Notes under the pieces: generated by a model
The model's input: the letters and a program-made list of their open reading frames with translations, nothing else
Told to the model about the DNA's origin: nothing
Databases searched by the model: none
Origin: Deinococcus sp.
GTDB taxonomy: Bacteria > Deinococcota > Deinococci > Deinococcales > Deinococcaceae
Assembly (NCBI GenBank): GCA_030524065.1
Contig: JAUNHF010000008.1
Location: 1 to 20,251 of the forward strand
Reading direction: 5' to 3'
Length of the DNA stretch: 20,251 bases
In this document: piece by piece, positions 6,621 to 17,026 of the stretch
Layout of the letters: the number at the start of each line of letters is the position of its first letter
Position numbering within the stretch: position 1 is the first letter of the stretch
Made by a program: the position numbers and the translations under genes

Positions 6621-8957
6621 ATGACCAAGCCCAAATCCAGCAAGCCGGCTTCCCGCAAAAAATCTGCCAGTGCCCCAGCCAGTGCCAAGGTGGCTGGCCC
6701 TAAAGCGACGGGCCCTAAGGGAACCCGCTCCAAGGCGGTCAGTTCTAAGGCGGCTAGTCCTAAGGCGGCCGGCAAGGCGGCTCCGCTGGCCGCGAAAGCT
6801 GCCGCCAAGGCCAAGTCACTGGCTGCCCAGGCTGCGCCAGTTCAGGCGGCTGCCGCGCCGCCAGTATCCGCGGCCCCCCAGGCGGACGTGATGGCCGCCC
6901 TGCCCGTGGCCCAGTCGCAGACCCCGCTGCGTGAGACCTTCAGCACCGTGAGCAATCCGTCCAGCCGTTTCATGAACCGTGAGCTGTCGTGGCTGGCATT
7001 CAACGAGCGCGTGCTGGCCGAAGCCTGCGACGAGCGCAACCCGCTGCTGGAGCGGCTGAAGTTCACCGCCATCTGCGGCAGCAACCTTGACGAGTTTTTT
7101 ATGGTGCGCGTGGCCGGAATTCATCAGCAGATCGCCGCCGGCGTGCAGACCCCCAGTCTGGACGGCCTGCTGCCGCGTGAAGTGCTCAAGCTGGTGCGTG
7201 ACCAGACCCACGACATGATGGAGCGGGTTGAGGGCACGGCGCGGCAGGTGCTGGCGCAGCTTGAGGCAGAAGGCATCAAAATCTGGCGCATGGAGGAGCT
7301 GGACGCCGCTGGCCGCGACGAGGTCCGGCGGCACTACCTTGACCAGATTCAGCCGGTGCTGACCCCGCTGGTGGTGGACCCCAGTCACCCTTTTCCTTAC
7401 ATCAGCAACCTCAGTCTGAACCTCGCAGTGCTGCTGGAAGGCAAAAAGAAAAAAGAACCCGACTTTGCCCGCGTCAAGGTGCCGGTGGGCGTGCTGCCGC
7501 GCACCGTGACCATCGGGGGCCGGCTGATGCTGCTGGAAGACGTGATGGCCGCCCATATGGACGAGCTGTTCAGGGGCCGCCGGGTGCAGGCCGTTCACCT
7601 GTTCCGGGTGACCCGCAACACCGATTTTGACTTTGACGAGGACGAGGCCGAGGACCTGCTTGCCACGGTGGAAGACGGGCTGCGCCGCCGCCGCTTTGGA
7701 GATCCGGTGCGCCTGGAAGTGATGCAGGACATGCCTGCGCGGCTGCTGGACTACTTGCAGGAGCGCATGAGCATCGCCCCGCGGGACGTGTTTCAGTTGC
7801 AGGGGCCGCTGGGCACCAGCGACTTTATGGGGCTGCCGGTCAGTCGCCCGGACCTGAGCTTCGAGCCGCACCAGCCGCATCTGCACCCTTACCACCGGCG
7901 CGAGGGTGAGGACATTTTCAGCGTGCTGCGCCGGCGCGACCTGCTGCTGCACCACCCCTATGATTCGTTTGACCATGTGCTGAATTTCCTAGAAGAAGCC
8001 GCCGCTGACCCCGACGTGCTGGCGATCAAGCAGATTCTGTACCGCACAGGTGACGACCCCCGGCTGCTGGGTGCGCTGCGCTCGGCCGCCGAGAGCGGCA
8101 AGCAGGTGGTGGCTTTTATTGAGCTCAAAGCCCGCTTCGATGAGCAGCGCAACATCTCCTGGGCCAAGCAGCTGGAGCGGGCCGGCGCCCATGTGGTGCA
8201 CGGGATGGCCGGTCTGAAAACCCACGCCAAGGTCACGCTGGTGGTGCGGCGCGAAGAAGGTGGCCTGCGCCGCTACGTGCACATCGGTACCGGCAACTAC
8301 AACCCCAAGACGGCGCGGCTGTACACCGACCTCAGCCTGATGACCTCTGATCCGGCCCTGGGCGCCGACGCCACCGAGCTGTTTAACCACCTGACCGGGT
8401 ACGCCGAGGCAGAGTACCGCCACCTGCTGGTGGCTCCGCGCTGGGCCAGGGCGGGCATGGTCGAGCGGCTGGAGCGCGAAGCGGAAGTGGCCCGCCAGGG
8501 CGGCGACGCCTGGTTCGTGGGCAAGTGCAACCAACTGACCGACCCGGCCATGATTGAGGCGCTGTACCGCGCTTCGCAGGCGGGCGTCCGCATCCGCATG
8601 GTGATTCGCGGGGTCTGCTGCCTGCGCCCCGGCGTGCCTGGCCTGAGCGAAAATATTGAGATTCGCAGCCTGCTGGGCCGCTTTTTGGAGCACTCGCGCA
8701 TTTATGCGTTTGGAAATGGCGGCCAGCCGGAAGTGTATTTCGGCAGTGCCGACTGGATGAGCCGCAACCTGGACCGCCGGGTGGAAGTGCTGGCCCCGGT
8801 GCTGGTGCCCACGCTGCGTGAAGAGTTCCTGGACATCATGAACACTGAACTGAGTGACGAGCGCGGCTCTTGGCGCCTGCGTGAAGACGGCGTGTACGAG
8901 AAACTGCCCGGCGAACGCAGCGCCCAGGCCGAGTTCGCCCAGGAAGGTTCGGCCTAG
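6621..8957 (+). CDS. ppk1: Polyphosphate kinase 1 with Ala/Lys/Pro-rich N-terminal extension
   Basis: PPK1 reversibly builds inorganic polyphosphate from ATP through a phosphohistidine. The 778-residue product has the N-terminal signature FMNRELSWLAFNERVL at about 117-132, the catalytic region IELKARFDEQRNISWAKQLE, the autophosphorylated His535 in GLKTHAK, the sequence HIGTGNYNPKTARLYTD, and the second conserved His691 in EHSRIYAF. Typical PPK1 proteins begin almost at the ELSW motif, so about 110 residues are extra: degenerate lysine/alanine/proline repeats (GPKAT, GPKGT, SSKAA, SPKAA), probably disordered and strongly basic. The start is ATG at 6621 with GAGG 7 nt upstream; an in-frame ATG at 6564 overlaps the putative -10 and is less likely. 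The gene is convergent with the next operon. The enzyme call is firm; the tail's role is unknown. Confidence 0.95.
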   Translation: MTKPKSSKPASRKKSASAPASAKVAGPKATGPKGTRSKAVSSKAASPKAAGKAAPLAAKAAAKAKSLAAQAAPVQAAAAPPVSAAPQADVMAALPVAQSQTPLRETFSTVSNPSSRFMNRELSWLAFNERVLAEACDERNPLLERLKFTAICGSNLDEFFMVRVAGIHQQIAAGVQTPSLDGLLPREVLKLVRDQTHDMMERVEGTARQVLAQLEAEGIKIWRMEELDAAGRDEVRRHYLDQIQPVLTPLVVDPSHPFPYISNLSLNLAVLLEGKKKKEPDFARVKVPVGVLPRTVTIGGRLMLLEDVMAAHMDELFRGRRVQAVHLFRVTRNTDFDFDEDEAEDLLATVEDGLRRRRFGDPVRLEVMQDMPARLLDYLQERMSIAPRDVFQLQGPLGTSDFMGLPVSRPDLSFEPHQPHLHPYHRREGEDIFSVLRRRDLLLHHPYDSFDHVLNFLEEAAADPDVLAIKQILYRTGDDPRLLGALRSAAESGKQVVAFIELKARFDEQRNISWAKQLERAGAHVVHGMAGLKTHAKVTLVVRREEGGLRRYVHIGTGNYNPKTARLYTDLSLMTSDPALGADATELFNHLTGYAEAEYRHLLVAPRWARAGMVERLEREAEVARQGGDAWFVGKCNQLTDPAMIEALYRASQAGVRIRMVIRGVCCLRPGVPGLSENIEIRSLLGRFLEHSRIYAFGNGGQPEVYFGSADWMSRNLDRRVEVLAPVLVPTLREEFLDIMNTELSDERGSWRLREDGVYEKLPGERSAQAEFAQEGSA

Positions 8958-8963
8958 CGGAAA

Positions 8964-8994
8964 TGGGAGTGGCAGGCCCCCGGCTCCACTCCCA
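8964..8994. terminator. Hairpin between convergent ppk1 and ADP-ribosylglycohydrolase genes
   Basis: TGGGAGTGG (8964-8972) / CCACTCCCA (8986-8994) is a perfect 9-bp stem with a 13-nt loop in the gap between two convergent genes, starting 6 nt after the ppk1 TAG. It lacks a T tract on either strand, so termination is inferred from position and stem strength. Confidence 0.45.
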
Positions 8995-9002
8995 CGGGCT
9001 CG

Positions 9003-9043
9003 GTCACACCGCACGGTGTCACTGCTGAACTGCACGGTGTCAC
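9003..9043. repeat. 12-bp direct repeat pair with overlapping palindrome
   Basis: GCACGGTGTCAC occurs at 9011-9022 and again at 9032-9043, exactly 21 bp apart, about two helical turns. The first copy is also the right arm of a palindrome ACACCG-CA-CGGTGT (9006-9019). The second copy ends 3 bp before the stop codon of the glycohydrolase gene. The function is unknown; a protein-binding site or part of a dispersed intergenic repeat are both possible. Confidence 0.6.
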
Positions 9044-9046
9044 GGC

Positions 9047-10060
9047 TTAGGCGCGGCTGGCCGCCTGGGCTGCGCGCAGCAGCTCCGGCAGCCGCTCTGC
9101 GCAGGCCCATTCCTGCTGCCAGCCCGGCCAGGAGTGGCCCAGCCGCAGTGGCGGCAGCAGATGGCCTGGCACGCTCAAACCCCGCGCCCCGGCAATTGCC
9201 CCGGCCACGCAGGCCACCGTGTCCGAATCGTCGCCCAGCAGCGCGGCCGTCTCAACGCAGGCCAGCCAGTCCCCAGCGCGGGCGTGGGCCAGGGCCGCTT
9301 CCAGGGTGTCCAGCACATAACCGCTCTGCGAAGTGAGGTGTCCTTCCAGCCCGCTGCGGACCCGTTCGCGCACCTGCTGGCGGGCCGGGCGACTGCGCTC
9401 GCCAAACTCGGCGTAAGCGGCGCGGCTGTCCAGCCCGAACAGCTCTGCGTCCAGCATCACGGCGCAGGCATCAGTGCGGTCCAGCAGGGCCAGCCCGTGT
9501 GCGGCGGCGCGGGGCAGCGGCTCATCTTGCCCCAGCGCTTCAAGCAGTCCCGTGAAGAACACCGAAGCGTACACGCAGCGTGGGTCGGCGTGGGTGAGCG
9601 CCGTGACCAGCACACTTTGGCGGGCCAATTCCTCACCGCTGAAGCCGGCCAGCCACACGGCGGCAATTCGCATCAGGCCGCCGTTGCCAGCACTCTCATA
9701 CCCGCTGCCGGCCCAGGCCCGCACGCCGCCGTCCAGCGTGCCGTACCCGAGCGCGCTGCGCGTCAGGCTGCCCACGTCAGGCGGGCGGGTGCTCAGCCAG
9801 TCGCGCAGGCCGGCCAGCACACCGCCCAACCTTTCACCGCGTGGCCCCTCGCTGCGGGCGTACCCCAGCAGGGTCGCCGCCACCATCTGGCTGTCGTCGG
9901 TGGCCTCGCCGGGCGCAAATCCGAACACGCTGCCTTCCTGATACTCGCGGAGCGTCTCGCCGTAGCGCTGGCGAATGGCCTGTGGCGTCTTGAACTCGGT
10001 CGCGGCGGCCAGGGCGTCGGCAGCGGTCAGCGACAGCAGGGTATTCAGTTGGCGGTCCAT
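9047..10060 (-). CDS. ADP-ribosylglycohydrolase family protein (DraG/ARH-like)
   Basis: This family cleaves ADP-ribose from modified proteins or small molecules using two Mg ions. The 337-residue product has the family landmarks in order: TEF at 21-23, ATDDSQM with Asp55 and Asp56 (53-59), NGGLMR at 126-131, THADPR around His157, and the metal-binding GDDSDTVACVAGAIAGA at 276-292. The N-terminal glycine-rich GxxxGDAxG motif is altered to a more alanine-rich AADALAAATEF. The start codon overlaps the stop of the upstream thioredoxin-fold gene by one base (TGATG), so the two are translationally coupled. No signal peptide is visible, so it is probably cytoplasmic. The substrate cannot be told from sequence; no cognate ADP-ribosyltransferase is in the window. 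Confidence 0.88.
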   Translation of the reverse strand: MDRQLNTLLSLTAADALAAATEFKTPQAIRQRYGETLREYQEGSVFGFAPGEATDDSQMVAATLLGYARSEGPRGERLGGVLAGLRDWLSTRPPDVGSLTRSALGYGTLDGGVRAWAGSGYESAGNGGLMRIAAVWLAGFSGEELARQSVLVTALTHADPRCVYASVFFTGLLEALGQDEPLPRAAAHGLALLDRTDACAVMLDAELFGLDSRAAYAEFGERSRPARQQVRERVRSGLEGHLTSQSGYVLDTLEAALAHARAGDWLACVETAALLGDDSDTVACVAGAIAGARGLSVPGHLLPPLRLGHSWPGWQQEWACAERLPELLRAAQAASRA

Positions 10061-10518
10061 CAGGCTGCCCCGGTGACTTCGGCCAGCCAGTACTCCAGCC
10101 GGGTCTGGGCATTGTCCTGACTGCCATAGATAGAGCGCACCACCTCGCCGCCCTGTAGAGCGACCCAGTGCGGGGTGCCCTCTGTGGCGTAGGCGCCGGC
10201 CAGTGCGCCAGTTTCATCCAGCGCCACGGCAAAGGGCAGCCGCGCAAACTTCTCGGCAAAGTGCAGCAGGGTGGGCAGAATCTCTTCACGGGGCAGGTGC
10301 CGGTGCCCACGCGAGGTGTGTACGGCGATAAAGTTCACCTGCTCGCCGTACTCCGCGTGCAGCCGCTTCATAAAGGGAATGCCGCGCGACACGCAGCCCG
10401 CACATTCCAGGTGAAAGAACATCAGCAGGGTGGGCCGCGCCGGGTCCACTTCCGCCCCGCGCCAGACGAACTCCCCCGCCGCAGGCCAGGGCAGGGGAGA
10501 AGGCAGTTCAGGAGTCAT
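10060..10518 (-). CDS. Thioredoxin-fold protein (TlpA/peroxiredoxin-like) with CAGC motif
   Basis: The 152-residue protein has a thioredoxin-like layout: strand TLLMFFHLECAGC with a Cys39-x-x-Cys42 pair, strand VNFIAVHTS, strand LPFAVALDETGALAGAY, and the cis-proline segment EGTPHWVALQGGEVV (Pro116). It should be a thiol-disulfide oxidoreductase or a redox sensor. Unlike secreted TlpA proteins it has no N-terminal hydrophobic segment, so a cytoplasmic location is likely. The ATG is preceded by TAGACT at a 6-nt gap and only a GGAG too close for a good ribosome site, suggesting a leaderless transcript. It is first of a two-gene unit with the ADP-ribosylglycohydrolase; the reason for the pairing is unknown. 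Confidence 0.8.
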   Translation of the reverse strand: MTPELPSPLPWPAAGEFVWRGAEVDPARPTLLMFFHLECAGCVSRGIPFMKRLHAEYGEQVNFIAVHTSRGHRHLPREEILPTLLHFAEKFARLPFAVALDETGALAGAYATEGTPHWVALQGGEVVRSIYGSQDNAQTRLEYWLAEVTGAA

Positions 10519-10524
10519 GGCTCC

Positions 10525-10530
10525 AGTCTA
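10525..10530 (-). promoter_or_regulatory. Putative leaderless -10 element of the thioredoxin-fold gene
   Basis: On the minus strand TAGACT lies 6 nt before the ATG at 10518, fitting the TANNNT pattern of leaderless Deinococcus promoters. I see no convincing -35. Confidence 0.4.
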
Positions 10531-10570
10531 GAGGCTGCTTGGACAAAGCTACGGGTAGGGTCAGGACATG

Positions 10571-10598
10571 CCGGACAACCGCCAGAGGCTTGTCCCGG
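10571..10598 (-). terminator. Possible hairpin after ftsZ
   Basis: GGACAA (10573-10578) / TTGTCC (10590-10595) is a 6-bp stem, extended by CC/GG across one bulged base, and starts 4 nt after the ftsZ stop. There is no T tract, so it is only a weak terminator candidate. Confidence 0.35.
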
Positions 10599-10601
10599 TG
10601 A

Positions 10602-11657
<1,056 letters not shown>

Positions 11658-11710
11658 AGTCTGACTCCTTTGGGGTGATGGGCAGGGCAAGTGCCCCTGG
11701 CCCGGAAGGT

Positions 11711-11757
11711 GGCTGCGGGGTTCTTTCCGTGTCGGCCTGCGGGAAAGAGGGGCAGCC
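11711..11757 (-). promoter_or_regulatory. Long stem-loop in the ftsZ leader
   Basis: Read in the ftsZ direction, GGCTGC, then CCC, then TCTTTCC is followed by a 13-nt loop and then GGAAAGA, ACCCC and GCAGCC: a 6-bp and a 7-bp perfect helix stacked across a small internal loop. It lies between the putative ftsZ promoter (11777-11782) and the ribosome binding site, so it would be in the 5' leader of about 110 nt. There is no T tract, so it is not a simple terminator. The control role is inferred. Confidence 0.5.
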
Positions 11758-11769
11758 TGAAAAACGTTA

Positions 11770-11785
11770 CCTGCGCAGTGTAGCG
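11770..11785 (-). promoter_or_regulatory. Putative ftsZ promoter element, shared with acpP
   Basis: On the minus strand CGCTACACTGCGCAGG contains TACACT as a -10 candidate (11777-11782). It matches 15 of 16 bases of the element in front of acpP (4736-4751). It follows the ftsA terminator and precedes the structured leader. No clear -35 is seen. Confidence 0.45.
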
Positions 11786-11793
11786 CGGCCGGC

Positions 11794-11830
11794 AGAAAGA
11801 AGCGGAGGCCAGTGTGGCCCCGCGCCGCTT
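11794..11830 (-). terminator. Terminator between ftsA and ftsZ
   Basis: On the minus strand AAGCGG, then CGCGG, then GGCCA, the loop CAC, TGGCC, one T, and CCGCTT form a two-part stem 3 nt after the ftsA stop, followed by CTTTCT. It would separate ftsZ expression from the upstream mur-fts transcript. Confidence 0.6.
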
Positions 11831-11833
11831 TCC

Positions 11834-14490
<2,657 letters not shown>

Positions 14491-14496
14491 AAAGTC

Positions 14497-14502
14497 ATCC
14501 TA
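14497..14502 (-). promoter_or_regulatory. Putative -10 element of ftsQ
   Basis: On the minus strand TAGGAT sits 6 nt before the ftsQ ATG, matching the leaderless TANNNT spacing. The same bases contain AGGA at an 8-nt gap, so this could instead be a ribosome binding site. No clear -35 is visible. Confidence 0.35.
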
Positions 14503-14581
14503 ACCGTTTTGCCGTGAGATAGACCGCATTCTGACTGGAAAGTGCTCCTAAGCCCGCCCGCCCGCTGCGGAAAGATGGGCC

Positions 14582-15520
14582 TTAGCGCAGGTCGGCGGCG
14601 GCTTCTTCGGGCCAGATCTCGTACTCAAGTTCCAGTGGCGTCGCCAGTTCGGGAGCCAGCTGGCCCTTGACCAGCCGCAGCAGGCCCAGCACATCGGCGG
14701 CGCTGGCCCCCCCCAGGTTCACGATAAAATTGCCGTGCTCAGGGGCAATTCGGGCCTGCCCGATCTGTTTGCCCTTCAGCCCCGCCCGGTCAATCAGCAG
14801 CCCGGCACTGACGCCACCAGGGTTTTTGAACGCGCAGCCGGGTGTCTTCATCTTGGGCTGGCCTTTGCGGGCGCTGTCGGCCTGATCCATCCGCTCGCGC
14901 ACGGCCTCGGGGGTGCTTTGCTGGAGCCGCAGGCGCACCCGCGACACGATGTGACCCCGTGGAATATCGCTGTTGCGGTAGCCCCAGTTCAGGTCGTCGG
15001 GAGTCACCTGCCGCACGCCCTGCGGCGTGACGATTTCGATGGTGTGCAGGCCGTCAAACATCTCACCGAAGCGGGTGCCCGCATTCATCCACACCGAGCC
15101 GCCCACCTGTCCCGGAATGCCCACGGTGCCTTCCAAGTTGCTCCAGCCCAGTGCCTGTAGCTTGCGCAGCAGCCCCGGCAGGGGCGTGCCGCCGCCCACC
15201 CAGCCAGTCACGATCAGGCCGCTGTGCGGGTCGCTCAGCTCAGGGTCGGGGGTCAGGTCGGCCTTGGCGAGGGGGCCGGAAAGCCGGATGACCCGCTCGG
15301 GCACGCCCTGATCGTCAATCACGAGGTTGCTGCCGCCACCCAGGATGCGGTAGGGCTGCTCCACCGCTTCGGCCAGGGCCTCCAGCGTTTCCACAAACCA
15401 GATCTCGGCCTCGCCACCCACGCCAACTGTGGTGTAGCGCGCCAGCGGCTGACGCTCGACGCGGGTGCCCAGCCGGCTGGGGGCCGGGTCGCCGGAAGAG
15501 ACGGGGTAAACGGTGCTCAC
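14582..15520 (-). CDS. murB: UDP-N-acetylenolpyruvoylglucosamine reductase
   Basis: MurB reduces UDP-GlcNAc-enolpyruvate to UDP-MurNAc with FAD and NADPH. The 312-residue protein shows the FAD-binding segments RYTTVGVGGEAEIW (29-41), ILGGGSNLVI (59-68) and GTVGIPGQVGGSVWMNAG (131-148), YRNSDIP at 181-187, and the active-site segment GCAFKNP with a Cys (residue 229) where the Escherichia coli enzyme has Ser, followed by SAGLLIDRAGLKG. The start is GTG at 15520, overlapping the murC stop as GTGA, with AAGGAAG at a 4-nt gap. It sits where ddl often lies in other dcw clusters. Length is normal for the family. Cys at the proton-donor position occurs in other MurB proteins and should be functional. 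Confidence 0.95.
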   Translation of the reverse strand: MSTVYPVSSGDPAPSRLGTRVERQPLARYTTVGVGGEAEIWFVETLEALAEAVEQPYRILGGGSNLVIDDQGVPERVIRLSGPLAKADLTPDPELSDPHSGLIVTGWVGGGTPLPGLLRKLQALGWSNLEGTVGIPGQVGGSVWMNAGTRFGEMFDGLHTIEIVTPQGVRQVTPDDLNWGYRNSDIPRGHIVSRVRLRLQQSTPEAVRERMDQADSARKGQPKMKTPGCAFKNPGGVSAGLLIDRAGLKGKQIGQARIAPEHGNFIVNLGGASAADVLGLLRLVKGQLAPELATPLELEYEIWPEEAAADLR

Positions 15521-16971
15521 CGGGCTTCCTTCAGCGGGGGCAGCGGGTCGCCGGCCGGCTCAACCAGTTGCCGGGCCAGCTGCCAGACATCGCCAGCGCC
15601 CATCGTCACGATAATGTCGCCCCCATCGGCAGTGCGGCGCAGGTAGTCCACCACGTCGCTGCGCTGCGGCCAGTAGCGTACGCCCGCGTGCCCACTGCCA
15701 CTCATGCGGTCCACGATCAGCTGGGCGTGGATGCCTTCAATCGGCCGCTCCCCGGCGGCGGCAATGTCCAGCACCATCACTTCGTCGGCGGCCATCAGGG
15801 CGTCGGCGAGGCGGGGCCACGACTGCTGGGTGCGCAGGTAACGGTGCGGCTGGAAAATGACCCGCACGCGGCGGCCGGTCTGCTGCGCGGCCTGCACGGC
15901 GGCCTGCAACTTGGTGGGGTTGTGGGCATAGTCGTCCACCACCTGAGCGCCGTGCAGTTCGCCGATGTGCTGCCAGCGGCGTCCGGGACCCTTGAAGGCG
16001 GCCAGGGCGGCGGCCGCCTGCGCAAAATCGCCGCCGTACAGATGGGTCACGGCCAGCGCCGCGAGGGCGTTCATGGCGTTGTGGTGCCCCGGTAGGCTGA
16101 CGCGGGCCTCACCCAACCGCTCACCCCGGCAAGTCACGGTAAAGCTGGTGCCGCCGGGGTCGGGCCGCAGGTTCTCGGCGCGGTAGGTGCAGTCCGGCGA
16201 AACCCCGTAAGAAAGCTGCTCGCCGCAGCCCGCGACCAGATGGTCCAGGCTGCGGCCTTCCAGCCCCTGCCAGTCGGCGTAGTACAGCACCCGCCGCGCC
16301 TGGGACACGAACTGCGCGAAGCCGGCGTGCTGTTCCTCGACCGTTTCCCAGTAGGTGGCCTGATTGCCGCCCACATGGTCGTCCTCGGCGTTGGTGAACA
16401 CGGCCGTCTCGCAGCTGAGATGGGCGAAACGGCGGTCAGATTCGTCCACTTCGGCCACGAACGGGCCCTGACCGGCGCGGGCATTGGCTCCGAATTCCGG
16501 CACAATGCCGCCCACGAAGGCGGCGGGGTCCAGTCCGGCGCCGGCCAGAGCCACGGCAATCATCGAACTGGTGGTGGTCTTGCCGTGGGTGCCGATCACC
16601 CCGATAGAGGGCGACGCGGCCAGCAACTGGGCCAGCAGTTCCATGCGCGGCAGCACGCTGAGGCCGGCGTCAAGCGCGGCCCTGACTTCCGGATGGGTCT
16701 TGGCAACAGCTTCAGAAGCGACCAGCACGCTGGCGGCGGGGCGGTCACCCTGCGCTTCCAGATGCGCGGGATCGTGGCCCAGCTGCACTGCGATGCCCTC
16801 GGCCTCAAGCTGGCGGGTCAGCTCCGACGCCTGGGCGTCGCAGCCGGAAACGTGGTATCCCCGGGCCTTGAGCAGCCGGGCAAAGGCGCTGACGCCGATG
16901 CCGCCGATTCCCATCAGATGAATGTGGGTATCTCGGGGAGAGGAATCTTCAGCAGTAAACAGTTTGGTCAT
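15517..16971 (-). CDS. murC: UDP-N-acetylmuramate--L-alanine ligase
   Basis: MurC adds L-alanine to UDP-MurNAc using ATP, the first peptide step of peptidoglycan synthesis. The 484-residue protein has the N-terminal HLMGIGGIGVSAFARLL, the P-loop GTHGKTTTS (127-135), the metal-binding VDESDRRF and NAEDDHVGG segments, the GRRWQHIGE region, and the C-terminal VVDDYAHNPTKL and FQPHRYLRT motifs. After EDDH the sequence runs GGNQATYWETVEEQHAGF, which differs from the EPDHLD-type sequence I recall for most MurC proteins. The ATG lacks a visible ribosome binding site and lies 55 bp after murG; its stop overlaps the murB GTG start. The gene is part of the mur-fts operon. Confidence 0.95.
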   Translation of the reverse strand: MTKLFTAEDSSPRDTHIHLMGIGGIGVSAFARLLKARGYHVSGCDAQASELTRQLEAEGIAVQLGHDPAHLEAQGDRPAASVLVASEAVAKTHPEVRAALDAGLSVLPRMELLAQLLAASPSIGVIGTHGKTTTSSMIAVALAGAGLDPAAFVGGIVPEFGANARAGQGPFVAEVDESDRRFAHLSCETAVFTNAEDDHVGGNQATYWETVEEQHAGFAQFVSQARRVLYYADWQGLEGRSLDHLVAGCGEQLSYGVSPDCTYRAENLRPDPGGTSFTVTCRGERLGEARVSLPGHHNAMNALAALAVTHLYGGDFAQAAAALAAFKGPGRRWQHIGELHGAQVVDDYAHNPTKLQAAVQAAQQTGRRVRVIFQPHRYLRTQQSWPRLADALMAADEVMVLDIAAAGERPIEGIHAQLIVDRMSGSGHAGVRYWPQRSDVVDYLRRTADGGDIIVTMGAGDVWQLARQLVEPAGDPLPPLKEAR

Positions 16972-17026
16972 GGTGGGAGGGGGCGGCAGGGGCGCTGACG
17001 TGCGACTACGGCGGAGTGTGGGAGAT

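Noticed and set aside
14548..14585. Imperfect inverted repeat CTAAGCCC / GGGcCTTAG at the murB end as a terminator
   Set aside because: It has a bulge, a 21-nt loop, includes the stop codon, and lacks a T tract; too weak to annotate.
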